From NCBI GenBank assembly GCA_948144175.1, contig CANXME010002568.1, forward strand, positions 1,046,001 to 1,110,000: a stretch of 64,000 nt of DNA, given 5' to 3'. The stretch comes from Closterium sp. NIES-65 (taxonomy: Eukaryota > Streptophyta > Zygnematophyceae > Desmidiales > Closteriaceae). Of the stretch, positions 10,608-20,532 are shown piece by piece (the first letter of the stretch is position 1; each line of letters starts with the position of its first letter). The notes below the pieces were generated by a model. That model made no database searches. It was not told the origin of the DNA and worked only from the letters and a program-made list of their open reading frames with translations. The translations under genes were made by a program, and so were the position numbers.

Positions 10608-12705
10608 GGTCCCCAGTCTGTTTTGTCACAGCCACAGCTACAGCCTGCCTCCCCTTTGCCTGCTCCTTCTCCCTACGCTAGTCCTACTGGAGGTCTTACT
10701 GAGCGTCATGAGCCTGCGTCTCGTCTTTCGTCGCCTGTTCGTACTGCCCGCGCTAGTGGTCGCAGTTCGCGTCAGCGTCCTCCGCCTGTCCCTTGCACGC
10801 ACCGGATGTCTCTGCGTCCGTCTACTGCTCCTCTGCGTGCCCCTTTGCCTTCTCCTCCTGCGTCCTCTCTTCCGGCTCTTTCCGACCCGGAGTCCGACTC
10901 TCTTCGTGCTGCCAGTCCTACTGTCACGCGTCCCCTTGCTACTGTCGTCGCTGTCCCTTCTTTCGAGTCTACTGCTGCGTCTGCCCTCGTTGCTGAGCTC
11001 GTCGACTTTGCTGCTCGCTGTCGCCTAGATTACGCTGCTGGTCTTGTCGCTGAGTCTGAGTCTGTCTGTCCTCCATCCGTCGGGGGTGAGTGTGCCCTTG
11101 GCACGGACGTCCTTGAGGACAGGCAGGAGGAGTTCCAGTGCTTGGCCGCTGCTTCACCTCATCTCGTGTCGGTACTACTTACCCCTGAGGGAGACCCGGA
11201 TGCACTTGAAATCCCGACTCCGCGCTCTTATGCGGAGGCGATAGAGGGTCCCTACTCCTCTCAGTGGCAGGCAGCTATGGATGCAGAGATGGCTTCCTGG
11301 AAGTCCACAGGCACCTACGTTGACGCTGTCCCCCCTCCTGGGGCGAACATCGTAAGTGGCATGTGGATCTTCAGGGTGAAGCGGCCACCGGGTTCTCCGC
11401 CTGTCTTCAAGGCGCGGTACGTGGCTCGTGGCTTCAGTCAGCGGCAGGGAGTTGACTACTTTCAGACTTTCTCCCCCACCCCGAAGATGACCACTCTTCG
11501 GGTACTGCTGCACGTTGCTGCTCACCATGACTACGAGTTGCACTCTCTCGACTTCAGCACTGCTTTCTTGCAGGGCAGCCTGCACGAGGAGATCTGGCTG
11601 CGCCGCCCACCTGGCTTCATTGGGTCTTTCCCTCATGGTACCCAGTGGAGTCTCAGGCGTCCAGTCTACGGTCTCCGCCAGGCGCCACGTGAGTGGCACG
11701 ACACACTGAGGACTACACTTGCGGCTCTTGGGTTTGCTCCTTCTACTGCCGACCCGTCGCTGTTTCTGCGCACCGACACCTCTCTGCCGCCGTTCTACAT
11801 CCTCGTGTACGTCGACGACTTGGTCTTTGCCACAGCTGACACTGCTGGACTCGCCTACGTGAAGTCCGAGCTGCAGAAGAGACACACGTGCACTGACCTG
11901 GGTGAACTGCGCAGTTACCTTGGATTGCAGATCACCCGAGACAGAGCACGCCGCACCATTACCCTGACTCAGTCACACATGGTGCAGCAGGTCCTTCAGC
12001 GCTTTGGCTTCACGTACTCCTCGCCTCAGGCCACTCCTCTGCCTACTCGCCACTCGCTCTCAGCTCTGCCTTCGGATGAGTCCGTAGAGTCGAGTCGCCC
12101 GTATCCAGAGCTTGTTGGCTGCCTCATGTACCTGATGACCTGCACACGTCCTGACCTTGCATACCCTCTTAGCATTCTTGCACGCTATGTTGCTCCTGGG
12201 AGACACCGACCAGAGCACATGGCTGCAGCGAAGAGGGTGTTGCGCTACTTGTGCAGTACATCGGGCATGGGGCTAGTGCTTGGAGGGCGGAGTCCAGTGG
12301 TCCTCACTGGGCACGCGGACGCTTCTTGGGCTGACGACCAGGCTACGCAGCGGTCGTCACAGGGTTACACCTTCAGTCTTGGTTTCGGCTCTAGTTTCGT
12401 GGCGGGCCACCCGCTCGTCTTCTGTTCTCGGCTCCAGTTGTGAGGCTGAGATCTACGCCGGGGCTATGGCTGCCCAGGAGCTTCGCTGGCTCACCTACCT
12501 GCTGACCGACCTTGGAGAGCCGCCTCGTTCTCCTCCAGTCCTGTACGTAGACAACAAGGCCATGCTGGCCTTGTGTCGAGAGCAATGACTGGAGCATTGG
12601 ACGAAGCACATTGCTCTCCGCTACTTCCTTGCTCGTGAACTACAGCAGCGTGGACAGTTGCGGCTTGCGTACGTGGCATCTGAGGCCAACACTGCTGATG
12701 TCTTG
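10608..12705 (+). pseudogene. Copia-1 reverse transcriptase and RNase H, broken
   Basis: Continues pol after the solo LTR. Recognisable are the Ser/Pro-rich linker, reverse transcriptase (SGMWIFRVKRPPG, FKARYVARGFSQRQG, SLDFSTAFLQG, YGLRQAPREWHDTLR, LVYVDDLVFA) and RNase H (GHADASWADDQATQRSSQGY). An extra base near 12395 shifts the frame, a TGA appears at about 12587 where Copia-3 has an Arg codon, and about 65 bp near the C-terminus (12704) are deleted relative to Copia-3. It is a pseudogene in an otherwise young-looking element. Confidence 0.88.
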
Positions 12706-12952
12706 TGCCTGTCTTGCCTCACTTGCTCACTTCTTGACCTTGCTTGTACTGTCACATATATATACTCCTGCTCTTGCTTGCTTAGCCTCTTATATATATA
12801 TATATGTGTGCTCTTGCTTGTGAACTGGCCTTTTGGCCTTGGAACTTGTGCTCGGAATGTGTGGTGACTTTGTGATCCACCCTGAGCTTTGCTTTGCTTT
12901 GCTTGACTGGTCTTGTGACCCCTTGTTATCCCCCACTTTGCCTATGGGGGTG
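12706..12952 (+). other. Copia-1 3' untranslated region and polypurine tract
   Basis: Short TATATA runs (about 12757-12805), CTTTGCTTTG repeats (12890-12905) and, next to the LTR, a purine tract in CTATGGGGGTG (12942-12952) that would prime plus-strand synthesis. The same tail is present in Copia-2 and Copia-3, and its CTATGGGGGTG end also in W1 and W2. Confidence 0.75.
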
Positions 12953-13084
12953 TGTCAGAACATTATAGCTTATGCTGTTGTGTAGGCTATAGTGGGGTAT
13001 CCCATAGGGGGTACAACCCAATTAGGGTTTCATATTTGTACTCACTTCATTCATAGTTCATTCCTTCTCGTGCTACTCTTCTCA
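12953..13084 (+). repeat. Copia-1 3' LTR
   Basis: Identical by eye to the 5' LTR at 4495-4626. It includes a telo-box at 13022-13030 and is followed by the target duplication gttgc (13085-13089). Confidence 0.92.
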
Positions 13085-15088
13085 GTTGCTGCTGCTCTTG
13101 TTGTTCCTGTTGCTGCCGATGATGTCTCTGCTGCTTCCGATGTTGTTTCTGCTGTTGTTTCTGCTGCTGCCGATGTTGTCTCTACTGCTGCCGATGTTGT
13201 CTCTGCTGCTGTCGATGTTGTCTCTACTGCTGTCGATGTTGTCTCTGCTGCTGCCGAATGTTGAATTGTTACTAACGCGCGTGTTCGTTCTGCTTCAAGA
13301 ATGGTATGTGAATACCAAAAGCCTTCCGGACTGTAGTCTGGATCAAGATCTGGAGGGTGTGTCCAGTCGGCAAAGTTCACGATGGCGGCGCTGTCTGCGG
13401 TGCCCAGGCCTGGAACAAAGTCGAGGACGAAGACGTTGTTCTTCAGGACCGCCTTTCCGATGTAGAGTCCGCCCTTCCCGTGGTATAGCTTGAACTCCTG
13501 GGTGGTACTGTCGGCTTCCAGGTGTATGCCTTTCGCCATCAGCTGACTGGCGCTCAGTAAGTTGTAGCCAAGTCCCTCTGCGATTAGTACCTTTGACATG
13601 TGTAGTATAACATTTGTCTCTCGTGACAGAAGTTGCACAATTCCCTATCGTCGTGTGCGCAGGTTCTGGTTGTTGGCGACTGTGATGACAACCTCTCGTT
13701 GAAGTCGGTGCTCACGTTGAACGAAGCGTCCCGAGGAGCACATGTGTTGTTCGCAGCAACTGTCCAAGAACCACGTGTCTTTCCCGGACGGCTCACTTTG
13801 AGCGATGGCGGCGTACGTCGGGTTCGGTTGAAGTGACTCGCGGCGAGGCGTGTTGTTGTCGAGTTGTTCTTCTGGTGAGTAATGTGGTGGTGACTCGGTT
13901 ACGCAGGAGTCGCTTAATCTTGTCATGCAACTGATGATGTTTCTTGTTTCCTTTGTAGATTGTCCCGTTGATGTTGTTGAGACTTGTACTGAGGTTGTCG
14001 GACTTGCTTGCATTGAAGCAACTTGACTGCTTGAAGGGCGAAGTTGGCGTTGCGGCGACGTTGACTGCTGTCGATTTGGGCAGTGTGTTCAAGGATGCTC
14101 TGAAGTCTTGCAGATGTGGCAGAACGGAGGTACTGGCTTCGGTTGTTGCTGCCGGTTGTTGTTGTTGTAGTTGTAGCGTCGCTGAGTGTGGAACGCGAAT
14201 TCGGGTACTGATGCCCTTTTCTTGTGTCGTTCTTCTTGCAGGTCCATGTCTTGCTGCTCAGCATGAATTTCGGCGTAGAGTGCTCCTTCGGAGATTTTCC
14301 CGTGTGCTCGTAGTATGGCGCGAGTGGAGCGCCAGTGAGGACCAAGACCGCCAATGACAATCGTGAGGAAGGCGTCTTCTGAAATCGATCCTCCACATCG
14401 AAGAAGCTTGTCGCGCAGCTCGCGGCAGCGACTGATATACGCCATTCCTTTCTCGCCTGGTTTCATTTCGATTGTTGTCAGCTGCGCCATTAACCGACTT
14501 TAGTTTACGCTGTCTGTTGCTTGATACAGGTTCTTCAAGTGGTTGTACGCGAGCTCCGCGGAGTTGCCATATCCTCGGTAAGTCCTTATGTTCTGCTGTT
14601 GAGTCAGGGGTGATGTTCCTCAGTAGTATCGTGTACGCCATCATTGATTGATAGGTGTACTGCTGCTTCTCATACTGTGTGCCGTTTGTTGGGTATGGCA
14701 GGGACCCGTCGAAGAAGCCAAGGATTTGCGCTCCTTCCATCATCAGCTCGAATTCGAACGACCAGGTAAAGAAGTCCTTCCCGTCGAAGGGTTTTCTCGT
14801 TTGCAGTTTTAGAACGTGCGCGAACTGCGACTGAACTTGTAGTGCGTCCAGCGCTCTTTCTTGTCCCGGTGCAGGTTGTGGTTGTGGCATGAAGCTGACG
14901 GAGCCGCGCTGGGGCTCGTACGGAGCGAAGGTAGGTTGTTGTTGTTGATTCCCGCGTGCGTAGGATGAGCCATCAAGACTCATGGGCGTCACGTTGTTGT
15001 TGTTGTTGTTGCTGTTGTTTGATTGCGCAGGTACTCCTTGCTGGTGCTGCTCGTAGAAGGACATGAAGGAGAAGAATTTCTTCATCAT
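13085..15088 (-). pseudogene. Element X gag and protease, frameshifted
   Basis: Starting at ATG 15088 the gag shows a Gln/Asn-rich N-terminus (QSNNSNNNNNN), then the copia gag core (KPFDGKDFFTWSFEFELMM, YQSMMAYTILL). The core continues in another frame at 14490-14089 (LTTIEMKPGEKGMAYISRCRELRDKL, WRSTRAILR) and ends with a zinc-knuckle start, CHICKTSEHP. The protease region (13645-14013) reads FLDSCCEQHM, where the family normally has D-S-G, so the active site may be altered. The following frame (13051-13638) has LLSASQLMAKG and a Thr/Ala/Glu repeat tail made by a CAG/CTG-rich tandem repeat at 13090-13260. At least two frame changes separate the parts. Confidence 0.8.
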
Positions 15089-15307
15089 GCTTGGGTCGAA
15101 GCCCGCGCCTTGGTTTGCGGGTGTTTCAGTAGACCCAGTGGCCGGTCTCGTTGTTGTGCCTTCCTCTGTTTGTAGGCCAGAGGCAGGAGGTGGAGTAGGA
15201 GTAGTACCAGGAGAGCCGTTGGAAGAGCTTCTCTCCTTTCTGGTAGAGATGTCTCTTGGTGTAATTGTAGGAGAAATAGAGTCTTACCCTAACCTGCTCT
15301 CATACCA
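15089..15307 (-). other. Element X leader and primer-binding site
   Basis: The primer-binding site TGGTATGAGAGCAGG lies on the minus strand at about 15293-15307, immediately after the LTR terminus. The remaining leader holds short Ser/Thr/Pro-coding triplet runs and no gene. Confidence 0.7.
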
Positions 15308-15751
15308 TGTTGGGCTGAGTGCCCCTTAGGATCTTTTGTAGGGTTGAACTCTGAGTAAAGTGATACAATAGCGGAAGCGTTTTAAGGAGAAGATTCTGAA
15401 CCACCTTGCGCTGGTATGTGAGGGCAAAGTAAGTTGATTAAAACAAACAAGTGCAAAGGCTTATATAAGAGTACAAGGAATACGAAGGGATATGAATGAT
15501 AACTGTCTTGCTGTTTGCGGTTCGATACAGTGCGACTCGGGCAACTGCTCAATATCGAGTCAGTTGTGTGTCCTTGTTGTCGCGCTGCATTTGTCAAGTC
15601 AAAGGTCGCTGACCTTTGACCTTCGCGTAACCTCCAGCTGTTACTTTCAACCTCCGAGGGTTGACTCGCTGGTGCCTCGATATGATCTGCTTCGCTTGTC
15701 CCTTGTTGTTTCGACACGATAGAAACGCAGTAGGCCCGATTGTTTCCAACA
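15308..15751 (-). repeat. Element X 5' LTR (444 bp)
   Basis: On the minus strand it begins TGTTGG and ends CCCAACA, an exact 6-bp terminal inverted repeat. A TATA-like CTTATATAAG lies at about 15460-15469. It abuts the primer-binding site on one side and, on the other, sequence that matches the LTR of element Y. The adjacent caagc (15752-15756) is the visible half of its target duplication. Confidence 0.85.
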
Positions 15752-15756
15752 CAAGC

Positions 15757-15954
15757 TATCTAGTGCTACGCTGGCAGCGAGGTTCGGGCTAGTCCCGAAG
15801 CGTAGGCCGACACGGCCGGGCCAGCAGTGCGAGGTTTGGTGAAACAGTGCGCGCGAAGTCGGCAAAGCTCCACTAGCAGTAACGGGCGAACAACGGCTGC
15901 TGCTGTACGCGATGTTGCAGGGCTCGCTAAGGAATGTCGAGAAAATTCCTTACA
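15757..15954 (-). repeat. Element Y 3' LTR, remnant cut by X
   Basis: About 200 bp align closely with 39826-40014, including the CGAAGCGTAGGCCGACACGG block. On the minus strand the LTR begins TGTAAGGAATTTTC. The remaining part of this LTR lies on the far side of element X, outside the window. Confidence 0.85.
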
Positions 15955-15957
15955 ATA

Positions 15958-15984
15958 CCCCCCCCCCCCCCCCCCCCCCCCCCC
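15958..15984 (-). other. Element Y polypurine tract: 27 consecutive G on the minus strand
   Basis: An uninterrupted run of 27 C on the plus strand is separated by three bases from the 3' LTR. Its position is that of a polypurine tract, the plus-strand primer of reverse transcription. A pure homopolymer of this length is unusual and its exact length may be unreliable in the assembly. Confidence 0.7.
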
Positions 15985-16699
15985 TCAAGAAGCCCCCTCC
16001 GCTACGCGAGTGCGTGTATATCGCGGAAACCCCGGCTCCTCAGGTACACTTGCAGGGCAGGGTGGTTTTCGATGTTGGCCAGGGGCACCCAACTATCCTC
16101 AGTTGGCGTGCGGTACTTCCAGCGAACGAGAAATTCAATCCTCTTGATTCCCGTGGGGTGTCGAATCCGATGGCTCAATATTTTTTTCGGGCTCGATGAT
16201 CGGCTCCGATGCAGGGCGGGTCATGGATGGTGGGCAGTGACGAGGCAGTTGGCTGGTGGTTGGGAGGTATGGGAGAAGCAAGCTGACGTGGAATGAAGGG
16301 CTGATGTACCAATCTGTCGGCAACAGTAAATGTGTTGTCACTGGGGTAATCATGTGGCTGATTTGGAATGGTCCATAGTAACGCGGTCGCAATATCGGTA
16401 CGACGGACAATCGTAAGTTTTGTGTGTCGAGCGGTACATAGTCTCCTGACTGGTACGTGACTGGGCGGCAGTGACGGTCAGCGTTGCACTTAGCGATGAC
16501 ATTTGCCTTTTTAATTGCTTCAGCGGCTCTGGTGTGGGCAACTTGCAGAATCTCAGCGAATTGTTGTACCCGTGGTGTTGGGTTGTCCGGTCTCAGCGTC
16601 ATGGGCACTATAGGATTTTGCCCGTAGTTCAGGTAGAACGGGGACTGCTGCGTCGTCGCTAACGTGGCGTTGTTGTACGCGAAATCGATTAGCGGCAAC
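15985..16699 (-). pseudogene. Element Y integrase C-terminus and chromodomain
   Basis: Minus-strand frame resuming the integrase at LPLIDFAYNNATLATTQQSP, followed by GQNP, RHCRPVTYQSGDYVPL and a PRYYGPFQI segment typical of gypsy integrase C-termini. Further on, in another frame, 16000-16165 encodes IEFLVRWKY, TPTEDSWVPLANIENHPAL: a chromodomain with its conserved aromatic and W-x(n)-E positions. Chromodomains direct such elements to marked chromatin. The frame change between the two parts, and a stop, indicate decay. Confidence 0.85.
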
Positions 16700-16704
16700 T
16701 GCTG

Positions 16705-18984
16705 TGCAGAGAATAGGCGATTGTGGGAGAGCCTAGGCGCAGAGTTGCACGATCAGAGAGTGAAGTGCGAGTTTTCCGTGTACGGACTTGCTGGAAACCG
16801 GATAGTGGTATATGAAGAACAGTATGCTTGGTATGCAGTAATAGACTTGGTATCCAGTAATGAAAGGAAAGTAATTGATTAATTGATTGATTACAACAGA
16901 TACAACATGAACCTTATAGGAAACATAGTGACGTGTGCGAGAACGTTCTACGAGAACGTTGTCCGTAAAGAACGTTCTTCAAGGAGAACGTGCAAGCACC
17001 TGGTCTAGTATGCGGTTCCTGTGAAGAAATGAGAGGAAATGAAGAAGAGAGGGTTGCACTAGCAGCAGTTGGTATACATATAGGAAACCCTAATTGGGTT
17101 GTACTCGCTATAGAGTACCCCACTGCAGGCTAGACAATTATAACATTCTGATACACCCCCATAGCCAAAGTGGGGTGTAATCAGCACAATGAGTAAGCAG
17201 GCATAGAGTAGGAGTTCACAATAGCGAGCAAAGCTAGATTTAATCACAGCCAACAAGTGAGGAGGAGGAGGAACTGTGGAGGGAGAGAAGATGGGAGGAA
17301 ACGACTGAAGCTCCAGAGGCACGGGCTTAGGAGCGGCTGACTCAGTTGCTACTGAAGCAAGTGCGACGGACTACTGGAGTAACTGGCTCCGCGGCTATAG
17401 ACGAGCGGCAGGAGCAACGGACCCACTGGCGACTGGTGCAACAGGCTCACTGGCTACCGAAGCAAGGGCGACGGGGCGCTGCAGGCGACATGACAGCTAC
17501 CTTCACACAACCTCCTCCAGCTGCCCCACACCCCTCGACACACACCCCCTGCTCAAACCCTAGTTCCACTCCCACAGCACCCCCCTTTCACACACCCCCT
17601 GCTACACCCTACGATCACTCACACCCTACCCCCTAGCACCACTCCGTCGACTCCCACACACCCACCCCCCTCAGCGGCAGCTGCAGCAGTGGGAGACAGA
17701 GGAGGAGGAGGAGCAGGGGAGACCACACACCCGCCACCCCCTACTCGCCACCCCCAGACCCTATCACAGGGCAGGGCGGGACGGCGGGTAGGGAGGTTAC
17801 GGGAGGGAGGGGCCGACGCGCGGCCTCCCAGGGCGCCAAAACAGGCGGCACAAGGGGCGACGCTCGCCCCCCCCCCCCCCCCCGGGTCGCCCGCGGCCCC
17901 CCAGGGAGCCGCGACGGGCGACGGGAAAAGAGGGGTGGGGGGGGGGGGGGGGGGCGGTGCACGGGCCCCCGATGCGCCGCGACAGGCGATCGAGCATGGC
18001 CGGGGCGAGGCCGGGGCAGGGTCGAGGCAGGGCCGAAAGGGGCGGCGACGGGGCCGCAAGTGGCGGTGACGGGGCCGCTGGAGGCGGCGACAGGGCCGAT
18101 AGGGTTGGCGACGGGGCCGCTAGGGGCGGCGACGGGGCCGCTGGTGGCGGCGACGGGGCCGATAGGGGCGGCGACGGGGCCGCGAAGGGGCCGCGAGGGG
18201 CCTGGAAGGGCGGCGACGGGCCGCTAGGGGCGGCGATGGGGCCGCGAGGGGCCTGAAAGGTCGGCGACGGGGCCGCTAGGGGCGGCGACGGGGCCGCGAA
18301 GGGGCCGCGAGGGGCCTGGAAGGGCGGCAACGGGGCCGCTAGGGGCGGCGACGGGGCCGCGAAGGGGCCTCGAGGGGCCGAGAAGGGTGGCGACGGGGCC
18401 GCTAAGGGCGGCGCGAGGGGCCGTGAGAGGGGCCTCTAGGAGGGGAAGAAAAAAAAAAGTCTGTCGCACGCTACGGGGCGTGCAACACACAGAGTAGCAG
18501 CGGAAGCAATTAGGTGGGCCCACAGGCCAGGAGCGTAGATGCTCTGATAGCATGTGAAGAAATGAGAGGAAATGAAGAAGAGAGGGTTGCACTAGCAGCA
18601 GTTGGCATACATATAGGAAACCCTAATTGGGTTGTACTCGCTATAGAGTACCCCACTGCAGGCTAGACAATTCTAACATTCTGACAGTTCCAGGTTGGCA
18701 CCGCCAGGTGAAAATACCATCAGGTGAAAATACCATCAGGTGCATTTTCTACATGCCCAGGAGTAGTTGCGCAGGTGCTCGCAATAGACAGCTGGACATA
18801 CTCGTTTCTGCAATGTCGTCACTTCCCTCCATTTCGGTTCAGTGTTGAACAGTGCATACCAAAGTGCACCATTGGAGTGTACCCGGTGAATACCGAAGCT
18901 CCAGTATGCGGTATGCGAAACCTCGCTACATCGCATAGGGCTGCTACACGCAAAACCAGGCGCGTGCAGGGCTTCACCTTAACA
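16705..18984 (-). mobile_element. Z: solo-LTR-like insert of about 608 bp, itself split by W1
   Basis: Bounded by TG...CA and the direct repeat tgctg (16700-16704 and 18985-18989). Removing it joins the Y integrase as WDQ-QLPLID, the normal family sequence, which proves the insertion limits. It holds no coding region. It has small direct repeats (AGGTGAAAATACCATC at 18710-18740; ATTGATTA at 16873-16891; AACGTTCT-type words at 16940-16980). W1 occupies 17020-18686. Orientation is inferred only from TGTTAAGG resembling an LTR start. Confidence 0.7.
17020..18686 (-). mobile_element. W1: short non-autonomous LTR element (1667 bp)
   Basis: LTRs of 134 bp (17020-17153 and 18553-18686) are flanked by gttcc at 17015-17019 and 18687-18691. 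The 5' LTR on the right is followed by a primer-binding site TGCTATCAGAGC, and the 3' LTR on the left is preceded by CTATGGGGGTG. The interior has a GC-rich leader (17790-18450, repeated GGGGCCGCTAGGGGCGGCGAC-like units) and no gag or pol. The left LTR starts TATCAG instead of TGTCAG. Telo-boxes lie at 17085-17093 and 18618-18626. It must have been moved by proteins of a related copia element (inference). Confidence 0.85.
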
Positions 18985-18989
18985 TGCTG

Positions 18990-19746
18990 ATCCCAAGTTG
19001 TCGGGTTGTCGCACGTAGCACGAATCAACTGCTCCATCGTCTGATTCGTTCGCTCCGTTTGACCGTCGGTCTCGGGGTGGTACGACGAGCTGAATTGTAG
19101 CTTGGTCCCGAACTGCTCCCAAAGTTTTTTCCAGAAGTTGCTGGTGAACTTCATGTCGCGGTCGCTGATTATCGCGGCTGGTATCCCGTGCAGTCGAACG
19201 ACGGCCGCGATGAACAAGCGAGCGGTTTCTTTGGCTGAGATCGATTTCTTGTACGCAGCGAAATGTGCCATCTTTGTCAACCTATCAACGATGACCATAA
19301 CTACGTCGTTACCCCCAGGGTTCGAAGGTAACCCTGTGACAAAATCCATGGTAACCTGCTGCCAGGCGTGCTCAAGCGGAGGAATCGGCCGCAAGCTGAC
19401 CTGCCTTTCTTTTTCGCGAGCTCTTCATCACCTGACACGTAGGACACGAGCCCACGTGGTGCTGCACGTTGGTCAACAGCTCCGGCCAGTAGTAATACCG
19501 TTGCAGTTGCTGTCGCGTTTTTTCTACCCGAAAATTTCCCGAGGTAATCCCGTCGTGTGCCTCCTGCAGTAACAGTTCCCTCAGTAGTGAGTATGCGGGT
19601 ACCCAGATGCGGTTGGTTCCTGTCTTTACGTAATAGACCCCTTTAGCTTCTGCCAGTAGCTGTGAATTTCCGGTCGTGAAACATGGGTCGGTATTGTATC
19701 CGTGGGTGAATATGCCTGTTAGCAGTGGATTGGTTTGGGCGAGTAG
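18990..19746 (-). pseudogene. Element Y integrase zinc finger and catalytic core
   Basis: Minus strand 19740-19400 encodes the zinc finger end (HHVGSCPTCQVMKSS). The core follows at 19394-18990: HAWQQVTMDFVTGLP, VDRLTKMAHF, ISDRDMKFTSNFWK, HPETDGQTERTNQ, that is the D, D and E positions of a gypsy integrase. A stop separates the finger from the core. W2 cuts the element upstream (19747) and Z downstream (18985). Confidence 0.85.
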
Positions 19747-20362
19747 TGTCAGAATGTTATGTTTGTCTAGCCTGCAGTGGGGTACTCAATAGTGAGTACA
19801 ACCCAACTTAGGGTTTCCTGTATGTACTCAACTGCTTGCTAGTGAACACCCTCTCTCTTCTTCATTCCTCAATTCTCACATGCTATCAGAGCGTCTACGC
19901 TCCTGGCCTGTGGTCCCACCTAACTGCTTCCGCTGCTACTCTGTGTTCGGCACGCCCCGTGGCGTGCCCCTTGCGCTACTCTTAGCGGCCCCGTTGCCGC
20001 CCTTCCAGGCCCCTCGCGGCCCCTTCGCGGCCCCGTTGCCGCCCTTCCAGGCCAATCGCGGCCCCTTCGCGGCCCTGTTGCCGCCCCTTTCGCGGCCCGT
20101 CGCCGCCCTTCCAGGCCCCTCGCGGCCCCTTCGCGGCCCCGTCGCCGCCCCTATCGGCCCCGTCGACGCCGCCAGCGGCCCCGTCGCCGACCCTAGCGGC
20201 CCCGTCGCCGCTCCTATCGGCCCCGTCGCCACCACCAGCGGCCCCGTCGCCGCCGCCAGCGGCCCTGTCGCCAACCCTAGCGGCCCCGTCGCCGCCATTT
20301 GCGGCCCCGGCCCCGCCCCGGCCATGCCTCGTCGCCAGCCGCGGCGCACCGGGGGCACGTGC

Positions 20363-20396
<34 letters not shown>

Positions 20397-20498
20397 TTTT
20401 CCCGTCACCCGTCGCGGCTCCTTCGGGGGGCCGCGTGGGGGAGGGGGGCGAGCATCGCCCCTTCTGCCGCCTGTTTTGGCGCCCTGGGAGACCGCGCG

Positions 20499-20532
<34 letters not shown>

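Larger units (their letters stand above)
4495..13084 (+). mobile_element. Copia-1: Ty1/copia retrotransposon, identical LTRs, broken coding region
   Basis: Two 132-bp LTRs (4495-4626 and 12953-13084) look identical base for base and are flanked by a perfect 5-bp target duplication gttgc (4490-4494 and 13085-13089). The internal order is primer-binding site, GC-rich leader, gag, protease, integrase, reverse transcriptase, RNase H, polypurine tract. The coding part carries several frameshifts, a stop, a deletion and a 1.17-kb solo LTR. It is inserted in element X, in opposite orientation. Confidence 0.92.
1569..15751 (-). mobile_element. Element X: Ty1/copia retrotransposon interrupted by Copia-1 and truncated by Copia-0
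   Basis: Minus strand order is 5' LTR (15308-15751), primer-binding site, gag, protease, Copia-1 insertion (4495-13084 plus duplicated gttgc), integrase, reverse transcriptase and RNase H. Without the insertion about 5.6 kb of X is present. Its LTR lies within the 3' LTR of gypsy element Y, so X is younger than Y and older than Copia-0 and Copia-1. Confidence 0.8.

Noticed and set aside
12750-12810. TATATA tract as a promoter
   Set aside because: It is in the 3' untranslated region of Copia-1 and is repeated at the same place in Copia-2 and Copia-3.
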